Shown here piece by piece: positions 53,516 to 62,479 of a stretch of 64,000 nt of DNA. The DNA is taken from the NCBI GenBank assembly GCA_028768545.1, contig CP054838.1, forward strand, positions 62,001-126,000. The letters run 5' to 3'. This stretch comes from Desulfobacter sp. (GTDB taxonomy: Bacteria > Desulfobacterota > Desulfobacteria > Desulfobacterales > Desulfobacteraceae). Position numbers and translations under genes: made by a program. The notes under the pieces are model-generated. The model saw nothing but the letters and a program-made list of their open reading frames with translations, had not been told where the DNA came from and ran no database searches. Position 1 is the first letter of the stretch. Each line of letters begins with the position of its first letter.

Positions 53516-54403
53516 TCAAACACCTGCCCCAAACGGTTTCTCCCGGATCACATTCCGGGCAATTCGGGCCATGTCATTGGGCGTTCGGGTATGGGCATAT
53601 GAGGTAATAAAATTTTTTCGAAGCTGGATGGCGTCCTGAATGGTCTCATCGTGGCGAATTTTGCCCAAAAATTTAAACCGCAAATGAAAATGCCGTTTGC
53701 ATACCCTTTCAATTTTACGGCCCAAATCCGGATCATCCTTTTGCCTGACCTGGTTAAATACCAGCTTAAAACAAAAGGCGTTGAGTTTTTCTTTCAGCAG
53801 GCGGCCAATTCCAGGATCCTGCCTTGTCACCTCGTCAATAAGGTTAAAAGAGGTGTCAAGGCCGCTGCCGGACAAGTCTAAGTGGCGGGCCACCGGAGCA
53901 AAGGCCTCCTCTTTCAAGATTTTTTTCACCAGCCTGAAATAGACCGCTTTGATAAACTTAAAGGTATTTTCAATGGCCGTGGGTTCGGATGTGGCCACGC
54001 ATATGCCCTGGCCTGAGACCAGAAAAAAATCCAGGGTATTAAAATTGGTGCCCGCCCCAAGGTCCAGGAGAACATAGTCGTAGTCAAGGCTGGAAATGGC
54101 CCTGATAATCTTAAGCTTCTGGGCCGTGTAAAGATTGGCCGCCTCGGTTGAACAATGCTGGGAGCTGATAATGGAAAGATTTGCAATTCCCGAAGGAACT
54201 GCCGCCTGGTCAAGGGACGCCACCTGTTTGTCCAGATAAAGATCAAGGCCATGGTCAGGATCCTGGCCTTCCATGAAGGTATGCAGGTTGGAAGATCCCA
54301 GATCCAGGTCCATGAGCAGAACCCGGTTGCCCTGGCGGGCCAGCAATGTCCCCAGGTTCACCGTGATCATGCTTTTCCCGATGCCGCCTTTTCCTCCGCC
54401 CAC
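53516..54403 (-). CDS. MinD/ParA-like (FlhG-type) ATPase, 5' end disturbed by IS256
   Basis: At least 295 aa of a deviant-Walker ATPase: VGGGKGGIGKSMITVNLGTL, VLLMDLDLGSSNLHTF, YDYVLLDLGAGTNFNTLDFF and VATSEPTAIENTFKFI. The group resembles FlhG/YlxH-type proteins in deltaproteobacteria. The annotated GTG 54403 is internal, since the P-loop strand before it (TQVYPV) is in frame upstream. Upstream codons continue without ATG to the IS256 end at 54458. With the element removed, the frame extends back to a TTG with no ribosome site, so expression is probably lost or altered. Confidence 0.7.
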   Translation of the reverse strand: MGGGKGGIGKSMITVNLGTLLARQGNRVLLMDLDLGSSNLHTFMEGQDPDHGLDLYLDKQVASLDQAAVPSGIANLSIISSQHCSTEAANLYTAQKLKIIRAISSLDYDYVLLDLGAGTNFNTLDFFLVSGQGICVATSEPTAIENTFKFIKAVYFRLVKKILKEEAFAPVARHLDLSGSGLDTSFNLIDEVTRQDPGIGRLLKEKLNAFCFKLVFNQVRQKDDPDLGRKIERVCKRHFHLRFKFLGKIRHDETIQDAIQLRKNFITSYAHTRTPNDMARIARNVIREKPFGAGV

Positions 54404-54457
54404 AGGATAAACTTGTGTATTTTTAATCGTTCTTTCCTTTAGTGATTTGGATAATTC

Positions 54458-55908
54458 GGGAATGTTCAGAATTCTGTGTCACGGTTTCGGTTCCCGGATC
54501 TGCCTCAGCGCCAGCGGAAGTAAAAGTCAGGTCCGAGAATGGGCCTTCAATCAGCCACGTCGGAGGAGTTGACTTTTGCTGGAGTGAAGTTCCTGGAACC
54601 ATCTTTTCCATCTGTAAATAAATCCCTATCAAATTCCCAGCTCTTTATCCAGCCGGCCTTCAAAGAAAATTGCCAACTGGGAAATTGTCAGTGACCAATT
54701 TTGAATCGGCATTGTCCATTTTTTACTGGCGTTCTGGATCCCCATGTAAAGCAGCTTTAACAGGCTGTCCTGGTTCGGGAATGATCCCTTTGTTTTGGTC
54801 AGTTTTCGAAACTGTCGATGCACAGCCTCAATGGTATTTGTGGTGTATATTATCCGTCGAATCTCTTCTGGATATTTAAAGAAATGACTGAGGCGTTCCC
54901 AGTTGTTCCGCCAGGATTTTATCACAATCGGGTATTTGTCATTCCATTTATTTTCCAAGATATCCAGTTCTTCTTCGGCCAGATCCTTATTGACCGCTTT
55001 ATAAACACGTTTTAGATTTGCCATAAATTCTTTTTTATTTTTGGAACCAACGTATTTCAATGAATTTCGGATCTGGTGGACTACGCAGAGTTGAACTTCT
55101 GTGTCCGGGAATATGGTCTCAATGGCCTCGGGTAAACCTTTTAGACCATCAACACAGGCAATCAGGATATCTTTTACCCCTCGGTTTGAAAGGTCTGTTA
55201 ACACCTGCAGCCAGAAGTTCGCACCCTCATTCTCGGATATGTACAGCCCAAGAATCTCTTTGCGGCCCTCGATATTCACCCCAAGAATTGTGTAAACGGC
55301 TTTGCTGCCGACCTTTCCGTTTTCTCGTACTTTATAATGTATGGCATCAAGCCATACGATTGGGTACACATTTTCCAACGGCCTGGCCTGCCATTCTTTG
55401 ACGGTATGGATGATTTTATCGGTAATGGTGCTCAGAGTGGCATTTGAAATCTCAAGTCCATAGATTTCCTGTAAATGGGAAGCCATATCATTATAACTCA
55501 TGCCCAGGCCGTAAAGGGCTATTATCTTTCTTTCAATTTCATCGCTGAGCGTTGTCTGATGTTTTTTGACGATCTGTGGAGAGAAGGTTCCGGCCCTGTC
55601 ACGCGGGGTTTTTAGCTCAAATTTACCATCCAGGGATTTAATGGTCTTTTTGCTTTTTCCATTACGGCGGTTGGCAGAAACTTCCTGTCCGAGATGGGAC
55701 TCCAACTCTCCTTCAAGAGCAGCTTCAGCAAGATTTTTGATTAATGATGTAAGGACGCCGCCCTTACCTGTGAAGGGTTTACCTTCCTGGATGCCTTTAA
55801 GGGCTTTTTGAAAATCAAATTCGGTGTTTTCTTCGGTCATGTCAGTTCTCCTTATTTAGCTGAGTATATCAGCTTTCATTCAACTGACACAGAATTTTGA
55901 ACGCCCTC
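54458..55908 (-). mobile_element. IS256-family insertion sequence (1451 bp)
   Basis: Inverted-repeat ends: left GGGAATGTTCAGAATTCTGT and right (reverse strand) GAGGGCGTTCAAAATTCTGT, each continuing GTCA. An 8-bp target duplication flanks them, as expected for IS256. One transposase gene fills the element. It separates the MinD-like coding region from its upstream sequence. Confidence 0.9.
54629..55840 (-). CDS. IS256-family transposase
   Basis: 403-aa mutator-type transposase. N-terminal ALEGELESHLGQEVSANRRN, DDE residues in YPIVWLDAIHYKVRENGKVG and DILIACVDGLKGLPEAIETI, VQLCVVHQIRNSLKYV, and the C-terminal YTTNTIEAVHRQFRKLTKTK with the catalytic Glu. The gene is intact, so the element may be functional. 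Confidence 0.95.
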   Translation of the reverse strand: MTEENTEFDFQKALKGIQEGKPFTGKGGVLTSLIKNLAEAALEGELESHLGQEVSANRRNGKSKKTIKSLDGKFELKTPRDRAGTFSPQIVKKHQTTLSDEIERKIIALYGLGMSYNDMASHLQEIYGLEISNATLSTITDKIIHTVKEWQARPLENVYPIVWLDAIHYKVRENGKVGSKAVYTILGVNIEGRKEILGLYISENEGANFWLQVLTDLSNRGVKDILIACVDGLKGLPEAIETIFPDTEVQLCVVHQIRNSLKYVGSKNKKEFMANLKRVYKAVNKDLAEEELDILENKWNDKYPIVIKSWRNNWERLSHFFKYPEEIRRIIYTTNTIEAVHRQFRKLTKTKGSFPNQDSLLKLLYMGIQNASKKWTMPIQNWSLTISQLAIFFEGRLDKELGI

Positions 55909-56028
55909 GATAATTCAAGCTCTTGATTATATCTCAAATATAAATTTATGTGTCAACCACCCTCCCATGGGACAGGGCTCACGCATGTAAATATTGTAAA
56001 GTGCCTATAGTTTTGATTGGTTCAAGTA

Positions 56029-57153
56029 TCATCCAAACATAACTTCCTCCAGATATTTGATATCCATAGCAGCATTCAACCTTTTGGTTTTTACACTCCC
56101 TTTAAATGTCTTATTGTTCCGTAATAAATTTAATGCAATGTGCCGAATCGCTGCAAAATTATCAGGAGAGTTCCCCTTTCTGACTCTGCTTTCGTCTTCA
56201 CGGAACGCAATATCCAATACCCAATGCACTGAATTTTCAATTCCCCAATGCCTCCTGACAGCATTACCAAAAATATTGGGGTCGCTATCCAGGCTCGATA
56301 TATAATATCGCTTTTCATGACTGATCTGGCCGTCCATTTCCCGGGTGGATTCAATCATTCCAATACTTTTCAAACCTTTCCAACTTTTTTTATCTTCAAA
56401 CCAATCAATATCAGAGGTTATCACAGCCCTGCGCGTTTCGACTCGACCGTGCCCTCCGTCAACACTGGTCTGTTCATTAAACTGGTACCCCTGATTTTTC
56501 ATTTCTTCCATTTTATTGAAAAAAAGTACCGCTTCATCATGCAAGGTTTTATGATTTTCTTTCAGGGCAAGGACATAGTCACACCCTTTGTTTATTATGG
56601 TTTCAGCGATTTTCTTTTGAGTGCCCATGGCATCAATGGTTATAATGCAGCCCGAGATATCTAAAAGTTTTAAAAGATTTGGAATGGCCGTAATTTCATT
56701 TGATTTTTCTTCGGTTTTTAATTGCCCTAAAACCACTTTATTAGACGAAGCCCACGAACTGATCATATGAATGGCTTTCTTATCATTGGAGGTATCGTGT
56801 GAACGCCTTAGAGTTTTGCCGTCGATTGCAATGACTTGACCTTTGGTCATCTTTGCAACCGACTGAACCCAGTGCATAAAACTGCTCTGAAATTCATTCG
56901 GGTTCATCCTTTCAAAAATTCTGCCAAAGGTGTCATGGGAGGGTATCCCATGGGGAAGGCTTAGAAATTTTGACAACCACCTTTTTCTCTTTTTGCCAAA
57001 GTTTTCAATTTGCTCATAAGTGTCTGCGCCAGCAACTACCGCACAAATTGCGATGATGACGACATCAATTAAATTATGAAGCTTATTGTGGTGTCTGGGG
57101 TCCTGAATATTGTCAAAAAAAGTTTCAAGAGATTTTTTTTCGTTCATTGGCAA
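56029..57153 (-). CDS. ISAs1-family transposase
   Basis: 374 aa with the N-terminal DDE_Tnp_1-associated domain (FFDNIQDPRHHNKLHNLIDV) and DDE core: QVIAIDGKTLRRSHDTSNDK (first Asp), CIITIDAMGTQKKIAETIIN (second Asp) and RRHWGIENSVHWVLDIAFRE (Glu), then DESRVRKGNSPDNFAAIRHI. All catalytic residues are present. Start ATG near 57147-57153 follows AAGGAG. Confidence 0.92.
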   Translation of the reverse strand: MPMNEKKSLETFFDNIQDPRHHNKLHNLIDVVIIAICAVVAGADTYEQIENFGKKRKRWLSKFLSLPHGIPSHDTFGRIFERMNPNEFQSSFMHWVQSVAKMTKGQVIAIDGKTLRRSHDTSNDKKAIHMISSWASSNKVVLGQLKTEEKSNEITAIPNLLKLLDISGCIITIDAMGTQKKIAETIINKGCDYVLALKENHKTLHDEAVLFFNKMEEMKNQGYQFNEQTSVDGGHGRVETRRAVITSDIDWFEDKKSWKGLKSIGMIESTREMDGQISHEKRYYISSLDSDPNIFGNAVRRHWGIENSVHWVLDIAFREDESRVRKGNSPDNFAAIRHIALNLLRNNKTFKGSVKTKRLNAAMDIKYLEEVMFG

Positions 57154-57253
57154 CTCCTTGTGTTTATTGCCATATATATCGTATCTGTGCAGCGATGTCT
57201 AGGAAAATTTTGTTCGATGCTCATATACTATAGCAAGCCAGGAGAGCCAGGCT

Positions 57254-57390
57254 GGGATAGGGTGAAGGGGGTGGAGTGGCGTAAATGAGCGGCCCGCCAG
57301 GACGGCATAGGTCCGATCATTTCCGCTTCTTAAGCGGTCAGGACGACCGCTTAAGATTTAACGGAATCCCCCTCACCTATTCCTGCCGGG
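57254..57390 (+). ncRNA. Structured element C (same family as A and B)
   Basis: Plus strand, between the ISAs1 transposase start and the right end of that element. The closing stem is GGATAGGGTGAAGGGGG (57255-57271) against CCCCCTCACCTATTCC (57368-57383) with two bulges. GGCGTAAA is at 57278-57285. Hairpin 1 has AAATGA, CGG and GCC arms and loop AGGAC (57299-57303); hairpin 2 is a perfect 11-bp stem CTTAAGCGGTC/GACCGCTTAAG with loop AGGAC (57340-57344). TTTAACGGAA (57357-57366) and the tail GCCGGGTA complete the pattern. Confidence 0.5.
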
Positions 57391-57430
57391 TAAGGACGAA
57401 TCTTAATAAAAGTTACATGCGATGACCCTG

Positions 57431-57673
57431 ATGTCCCAAATCCACCGCCTCATTTTATATTTGCTTGAATATGGGGATCTTCCGTGCTTTCCTGGCCACC
57501 AGCAAGATACCGGGTCATACTCTCCAGTGAGAAGCAAACAAAGATAACCCAAAAGAAGGTGCTGTATGGTGAATCAAGGCTGTCAGTTTTAGCCCCATGA
57601 CCCTTCTTTTAATATAAAACCTCAGGGTCTTGGGTTCATCAGCCAAAGGCAAAGTGGACAATTCACAGCTTAT
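57431..57673. other. Non-coding region before the hydrolase gene
   Basis: 243 bp with no recognised gene, repeat or RNA. It should contain the hydrolase promoter; no obvious -10/-35 pair was found. Confidence 0.4.
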
Positions 57674-58741
57674 ATGCTACCGCTTAACCATGGAAACACC
57701 CGTGCCAGGATCAAACAATCATCAACCAGATTGAGTGTCAGCAGCACAAGGAGGAACCAAAGGCGGCAAATAAAACATCTATTAAAATTTTTGGGCGAAT
57801 TATTCCTGGTGACCGGGACAGCACTGGGCATTTTTTTCTTTGCAAACCAGGTTCCGGACCGGTCGGTCAAAGCGCTCAAAGACCGCTGGGCACAGCCCCC
57901 GTCCCAATTTATCGACATTGGAGGCATGCAGGTGCATCTGAGGGATGAAGGGCGAAAAGAAAATTTAGTGCCCATAGTGCTTTTACACGGCACAAGCGCC
58001 TCTCTTCATACCTGGGAGGGCTGGGTTCAAGCCCTTAAGAAAGAACATCGGGTCATTCGTTTTGATATGCCGGCCTTTGGCCTCACAGGCCCCTCACCTG
58101 AAAATCAATACACAATCCAAGATTATGCTGCCGTGGTAATTGCCGTACTTGACCGGCTCCGGGTCAACACCTGCGTGCTGGCCGGCAACTCTTTGGGCGG
58201 CTATGCAGCCTGGGTTACGGCATTGTTATATCCGGACCGTATTCAACGTCTGGTGCTGGTTGATGCCAGCGGTTATCCCTACAAATCAAACTCCGTTCCC
58301 CTCGATTTCATCATTGCCCGCACCCCTGTATTGAACCGGCTGGCAAAAAACCTTTTGCCCCGGAAACTGGTGGAGACCAGTCTGAAGAATGTATATGCCA
58401 ATCCCTTGCTGGTGACTCAGGATCTGGTTGACCGGTATTTTGATCTCACCACCCGGGCAGGCAATCGACAGGCGTTGGCCCAGCGGTTTTCTCAAACCCA
58501 GCCGGGCAGTCTGGCCGGTCGCATACCTGAACTCAAGCAGCCCACCCTGATTCTCTGGGGCGTTCAAGACCGGCTGATCCCAATCGCCATGGGAGAACGG
58601 TTTCACAGGGAAATTGCAGACAGCAAATTTATAAGCTTTGACCACCTTGGTCATGTCCCCCAGGAGGAAGACCCACAGGCCACGGTGGCTGCGCTCAAAC
58701 AATTTTTGGCCGAAACCAAAGTCTTTAATGCCCAAAAATAG
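57674..58741 (+). CDS. Membrane-anchored alpha/beta-fold hydrolase
   Basis: 355 aa. A basic N-terminus is followed by one helix (FLGELFLVTGTALGIFFFAN), then the hydrolase domain: VLLHGTSASLHTWEGW (oxyanion hole), nucleophile Ser in VLAGNSLGGYAAWVTALLYP, the acid in LWGVQDRLIPIAMGERF and the His in DHLGHVPQEEDP. The catalytic triad is complete. Substrate is unknown; epoxide-hydrolase, lipase or C-C hydrolase activity are possible. The start is uncertain because no good ribosome site precedes ATG 57674. It precedes the NifX-permease gene by 45 bp. Confidence 0.82.
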   Translation: MLPLNHGNTRARIKQSSTRLSVSSTRRNQRRQIKHLLKFLGELFLVTGTALGIFFFANQVPDRSVKALKDRWAQPPSQFIDIGGMQVHLRDEGRKENLVPIVLLHGTSASLHTWEGWVQALKKEHRVIRFDMPAFGLTGPSPENQYTIQDYAAVVIAVLDRLRVNTCVLAGNSLGGYAAWVTALLYPDRIQRLVLVDASGYPYKSNSVPLDFIIARTPVLNRLAKNLLPRKLVETSLKNVYANPLLVTQDLVDRYFDLTTRAGNRQALAQRFSQTQPGSLAGRIPELKQPTLILWGVQDRLIPIAMGERFHREIADSKFISFDHLGHVPQEEDPQATVAALKQFLAETKVFNAQK

Positions 58742-58786
58742 GAGATCCCCCATCATTCTGAATATCAAATCAAACTCTGATAAAAT

Positions 58787-59566
58787 ATGAAAATCGCCGT
58801 CCCAAGCACCGAACCGAGCCTGGAAGGCTACCTGGCCAACAAGCTGGGAACCGCCCCTTACCTGCTGATCATTGAAACCTTGGACATGTCCTTTGAGGTC
58901 ATGGATGCCCCCACCCGGTCATCCGGTTCAGGCGCAAGCGTACGGGCCGTTTCCATGGTCATGGACAAAGGCGCCCAAGTCATTCTGGTCGGCCATATTT
59001 CTCCATTTATCATTAATGGATTTGCAGACCAGGGCATTAAAATCGTCTCCCAGGTCTCAGGCCGGGTGGACAAGGCCGTGAAACAATATATGGAAACCCA
59101 GGACAGGCCGCACCCGGATAGTTTGCCTGAAACACCCTCATCCCAAGATCAATGGATGTCAGCTCTGGGGATGGGGTTGCGCCAGTTTAAATCCTTTTTG
59201 CCTTTGGTCACAGGCGTGGTGCTTATCCTGGGCCTGTTCCAGGGATTTATTCCTGAGCAGCGGCTCATCTCCCTGTTCTCCGGAACAATCTTCAAGGATT
59301 CATTCCAAGGGGCCTGCATGGGAAGTCTTTTGGCCGGGAACCCGGTCAACAGCTATGTTATCGGTAAAAGCCTTTTAAATCTGGGGGTGGGGATCGCAGG
59401 AATCACGGCCTTGATGCTGGCCTGGGTCAATGTCGGTCTGATCCAGATGCCGGCAGAGGCCAAGGCATTGGGCACAGGATTTACCCTGGTCCGAAATATT
59501 GCCGAATTCATCATGGCCGTACTCCTCTCCGTTGTAATCGCCGTGTTTCCGGGAGGGGGAATATGA
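58787..59566 (+). CDS. NifX/NifB-like domain fused to half of a permease
   Basis: 259 aa. Residues 1-105 form a dinitrogenase iron-molybdenum cofactor-like domain (MKIAVPSTEPSLEGYLANKL; GASVRAVSMVMDKGAQVILV; GIKIVSQVSGRVDKAVKQYM). After a linker (about 105-125) come several helices (FLPLVTGVVLILGLFQGFIP; GACMGSLLAGNPVNSYVIGK; ALMLAWVNVGLIQMP) of a DUF318/ArsP-like permease, only half the usual size. The other half is the next gene, whose start overlaps this stop by 4 bp. This suggests a split transporter with a metal/cofactor-sensing cytoplasmic domain. Substrate unknown. Confidence 0.72.
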   Translation: MKIAVPSTEPSLEGYLANKLGTAPYLLIIETLDMSFEVMDAPTRSSGSGASVRAVSMVMDKGAQVILVGHISPFIINGFADQGIKIVSQVSGRVDKAVKQYMETQDRPHPDSLPETPSSQDQWMSALGMGLRQFKSFLPLVTGVVLILGLFQGFIPEQRLISLFSGTIFKDSFQGACMGSLLAGNPVNSYVIGKSLLNLGVGIAGITALMLAWVNVGLIQMPAEAKALGTGFTLVRNIAEFIMAVLLSVVIAVFPGGGI

Positions 59567-60099
59567 GTCAAAAACCAGGATTAACGATTCAAAAGGCCGT
59601 GACCATGATAAAGCCCTGGCTCTTTCCTCTGGGGGTTGCCTGCCTCTATGCCGCAGGATTTTTGCTGGCCCCGGAAAACACTGAAAAAGCCCTGGGCAAA
59701 AGCGGCACCATATTCAGGCAGCTTGGTTTTCCCCTGTGTCTCTGTCTTGTCATGATGGTGGTGCTCAACCGATTTTTATCCCCTAAAACCATCACCCGAT
59801 TACTCGGCAAAGGATCTGGCATCAAAGGCCTGGTCATATCCTCATTGGCGGGTATTTTATCCATGAGTCCTGTCTATGCATGGTATCCCATGCTCAAAAC
59901 CATGAAAGATAAAGGTGCTGCCAACTTTCACCTTGCCAATTTCATCGGCAGCCGTTCAGTCAAACCGGTGCTCCTGCCGGTGCTGGTGGGGTACTTAGGA
60001 TGGCGCTTTGCCGGACTCTTTGTTCTGGCCTGCCTTGCCGGATCATTCATGACAGCCGGCCTGGTGAGCCTGGTCTGTTCAGAATCGTCTTATAGGTGA
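59563..60099 (+). CDS. Permease, second half (split DUF318/ArsP-like)
   Basis: 178 aa with four to five helices (PWLFPLGVACLYAAGFLLAP; FPLCLCLVMMVVLNRFLSPK; VISSLAGILSMSPVYAWYPM; FAGLFVLACLAGSFMTAGLV). The KTITRLLGKGSGIKGLVISS segment, with polar helix residues near SMSPVYAW, is typical of this permease family. It overlaps the NifX-permease gene by 4 bp (ATGA), so the products are made together and likely assemble. The 3' end overlaps the convergent sixA-like gene by 53 bp. Confidence 0.7.
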   Translation: MSQKPGLTIQKAVTMIKPWLFPLGVACLYAAGFLLAPENTEKALGKSGTIFRQLGFPLCLCLVMMVVLNRFLSPKTITRLLGKGSGIKGLVISSLAGILSMSPVYAWYPMLKTMKDKGAANFHLANFIGSRSVKPVLLPVLVGYLGWRFAGLFVLACLAGSFMTAGLVSLVCSESSYR

Positions 60100-60562
60100 T
60101 ATTGGGATTCAAGGTCCACTTGATCGACCAGTCCCAGTCATCTTCTCTTTGATCTGCCGCATCCAAACAGACAATGCCTGAATTTTGAAACTGATATACC
60201 CGGAGGGTCTCATCCCCTGCGGTCAGAAAAGAGACCAGACGGTCCATAAAGGGCAAATGCCCCACCACCATCCAGTTGGCTTTGGGGTCCAAACTTGCTG
60301 CAAAGGCCCTGACATCATCCAGGGGATTGATGCCGGAAAGACGGGTCACGGGCGAATCCAGACCCAAAGCCCTGTGAAAAATCCGGGCGGTCTGCTCTGC
60401 CCTTTTTTTACCTGAATGAAACACCCGGGCCACAGGGATATGATATCCCTTGGCCACGGAGGCCATTGTAAGACTTTTTTCAATTCCAAGTTCGGACAGG
60501 CCCTTTTCAGGGTCTGTTTCTTTGGTGTTGCTCATGCCGTGCTGAACAAGAAATAAGGCCAT
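60047..60562 (-). CDS. sixA: SixA-like phosphohistidine phosphatase
   Basis: 171 aa of the histidine-phosphatase superfamily. The nucleophile motif is LVQHGMSNTKETDPEKGLSE: Gln-His-Gly replaces the common Arg-His-Gly, a variant known in some SixA-like proteins. The second conserved site is HSGKKRAEQTARIF, the acid region starts PLDDVRAF, and the second His is in WMVVGHLPFMDRLVSFL. It probably removes phosphate from a His-containing phosphotransfer domain. Its C-terminus overlaps the convergent permease gene. Confidence 0.82.
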   Translation of the reverse strand: MALFLVQHGMSNTKETDPEKGLSELGIEKSLTMASVAKGYHIPVARVFHSGKKRAEQTARIFHRALGLDSPVTRLSGINPLDDVRAFAASLDPKANWMVVGHLPFMDRLVSFLTAGDETLRVYQFQNSGIVCLDAADQREDDWDWSIKWTLNPNITYKTILNRPGSPGRLS

Positions 60563-60751
60563 GACATCCTCTCTTTTTAACGATTACCCCGGGGGTATAC
60601 CCACCATATCACCCGGACAAACCCTTGGGCAAGACAAAACCCCGGCCCCGGACAAGGCCTTTTTTATAGACTTTAGCTTTGGCTTCATTTATATCTGAGA
60701 TTAAAGAGGTATAAACATTCTGACAAAGGAAACCTTAAGAAATTGGAACCC

Positions 60752-61234
60752 ATGATACATTTTTCACCCATCGGCAAAATTGAAACGCCCTTTACCCAGC
60801 CTTCAGAGATGCCGATCCAGCCCAGCGGCGCAAAGGGGATACAAGGAAGGATCCATATTGATCAGGACTATGAACAGGGCCTTGACGATTTAGACGGGTT
60901 CTCCCATATTATCCTGCTCTATCATTTTCACAGGTCCAAGGGATTTGACCTCATGGTCACCCCTTTTCTGGACAATACCCAGAGAGGACTATTTTCCACA
61001 AGAGCGCCCCGGCGGCCCAATGCCATCGGGCTTTCCATTGTCCGCCTGATCTCTCGAAAGAAAAATATCCTGGAGATCAAAGACATTGATGTTCTGGATC
61101 AGACCCCCTTGATTGATATCAAACCCTATGTCCCGAAATTTGACACCAAAGAGGTGACATCCTGCGGATGGCTGGAAAAAGCCCAAGACAATGCCGCCAC
61201 CCTTAAATCCGACAATCGGTTTGTCAGGCCATGA
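60752..61234 (+). CDS. trmO: TrmO-like tRNA (t6A37) N6-methyltransferase
   Basis: 160 aa from ATG 60752; a TTG three codons upstream is less likely because the family begins at HFSPIGKIETPF. Seen: IHIDQDYEQGLDDLDGFSHI, ILLYHFHRS, GLFSTRAPRRPNAIGLSIVR and DQTPLIDIKPYVPKFD, the classic YaeB/TsaA blocks. TrmO methylates t6A37 in tRNA-Thr with S-adenosylmethionine. It overlaps the transporter gene by 4 bp. In this setting a molybdenum-related role of TsaA-like proteins is an alternative. Confidence 0.85.
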   Translation: MIHFSPIGKIETPFTQPSEMPIQPSGAKGIQGRIHIDQDYEQGLDDLDGFSHIILLYHFHRSKGFDLMVTPFLDNTQRGLFSTRAPRRPNAIGLSIVRLISRKKNILEIKDIDVLDQTPLIDIKPYVPKFDTKEVTSCGWLEKAQDNAATLKSDNRFVRP

Positions 61235-62424
61235 ATTCAAAATACCAATTCAACCGGAATGAATTTGCAGGATCCATGGGGGATCTGGGCACCATTTTGC
61301 CCCTGGCCCTGGGCATGGTGATGGTGAACAGGCTGAGCCCCACAGGGGTCTTCTTTTCCCTGGGACTTTTTTATCTGCTTGCCGGGATCTATTACGGAAT
61401 TACCGTGCCCGTGGAACCCATGAAGCTGATCGGGGCCTATGCCGTGGCCACCTCCATGACCATCCACCAGATCCAGGCCTCTTCTCTGCTCATGGCGGCA
61501 AGCCTGATGCTCATCGGCCTCACAGGCACCATGGACCGGTTCGGCCGGTATATCCCCACATCCGTGATCCGGGGCATCCAGCTGTCCACAGGCATGCTCC
61601 TCATGACCAAGGGAATTAAAATGATGGCCGGGGACTCTAGTATCCAGGCCATGAAAAACATGGCTGAGCCTTATCTGAAAATCCAGGCATTAGGGCCTGT
61701 GCCCATCGGCCTTGTCATCGGTGCGGCAGGCGTACTGACCACCCTGGTCTTTTTAAACAATAAAAAATTGCCCGCAGGCCTGATTGTCATTGTCCTGGGC
61801 ATGGTGACAGGGCTGTTGCTGGGCACAGGACAAGGGCTTGACCAGCTAAAACCCGGACTATATTTTCCCGCACTCATCCCCTATGGGTTTCCCCAGGGCA
61901 TGGATTTTTCCTATGCCATTTTTGCCGTGGTTCTGCCCCAGATGCCCATGACCCTTGGCAATGCCGTCATTGCCCAGGCCGACCTGTCCAAAACCTATTT
62001 TGGCAAGGCTGCCCGGAAAATGACCTATGCAGCCCTGTGTATTTCCATGGCCCTGGGCAATATCTTAAGCTTTGGATTCGGAGGCATGCCCATGTGCCAC
62101 GGCGCCGGAGGGCTGGCCGCCCATTACAGGTTCGGCGCCAGGACCGCCGGATCCAACCTGATCATCGGTTTTATCATGATGGGGCTGGTGCTGGTGCTGG
62201 GCACGGGATTTTTGTCCATCCTCTTTCTCATTCCCATGGCCATTCTCGGGGTATTGCTCATCTTTGCCGGCAGCCAGCTGGCCATCACCATCATTGATAT
62301 GACCACCCGGAACGATTTCTTTGTGGCCGTATCCATCCTGGCCATTACCCTGGCATCCAACCTGGCCATTGGTGCGGTAATCGGCCTGGCACTGGCCTAT
62401 GCACTCAAACGGATAAAAATCTGA
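61231..62424 (+). CDS. MOT1-like molybdate/sulfate transporter
   Basis: 397-aa membrane protein with about ten helices. The MOT1 family hallmarks are the N-terminal FNRNEFAGSMGDLGTILPLA, PVEPMKLIGAYAVATSMT (compare PVQPMK), and VLPQMPMTLGNAVIAQADL, followed by GFGGMPMCHGAGGLAAHYRF. MOT1 proteins move molybdate with high affinity, and bacterial members may take sulfate. It is coupled to trmO by a 4-bp overlap. Confidence 0.88.
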   Translation: MNSKYQFNRNEFAGSMGDLGTILPLALGMVMVNRLSPTGVFFSLGLFYLLAGIYYGITVPVEPMKLIGAYAVATSMTIHQIQASSLLMAASLMLIGLTGTMDRFGRYIPTSVIRGIQLSTGMLLMTKGIKMMAGDSSIQAMKNMAEPYLKIQALGPVPIGLVIGAAGVLTTLVFLNNKKLPAGLIVIVLGMVTGLLLGTGQGLDQLKPGLYFPALIPYGFPQGMDFSYAIFAVVLPQMPMTLGNAVIAQADLSKTYFGKAARKMTYAALCISMALGNILSFGFGGMPMCHGAGGLAAHYRFGARTAGSNLIIGFIMMGLVLVLGTGFLSILFLIPMAILGVLLIFAGSQLAITIIDMTTRNDFFVAVSILAITLASNLAIGAVIGLALAYALKRIKI

Positions 62425-62479
62425 TCTATCCACCCCACAAGTGATTTGCCGGATTTCCCCTTTCTACCGGGAGGGGGGA

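Larger units (their letters stand above)
54450..55916. repeat. 8-bp target duplication of IS256-family element
   Basis: GATAATTC is present at 54450-54457 and 55909-55916, immediately outside the element, in the 5' region of the MinD-like gene. Confidence 0.85.
55973..57430 (-). mobile_element. ISAs1-family insertion sequence, boundaries tentative
   Basis: CAGGGCTCACGCATGTAA (55973-55990) and the reverse complement of TTACATGCGATGACCCTG (57413-57430) agree at 14 of 18 positions and bracket the transposase. No target duplication was found. The right-hand 260 bp upstream of the gene are non-coding and hold structured element C, unusual for this compact family. Element C may have inserted into the IS, or the right end may be nearer the gene. 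Confidence 0.6.
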
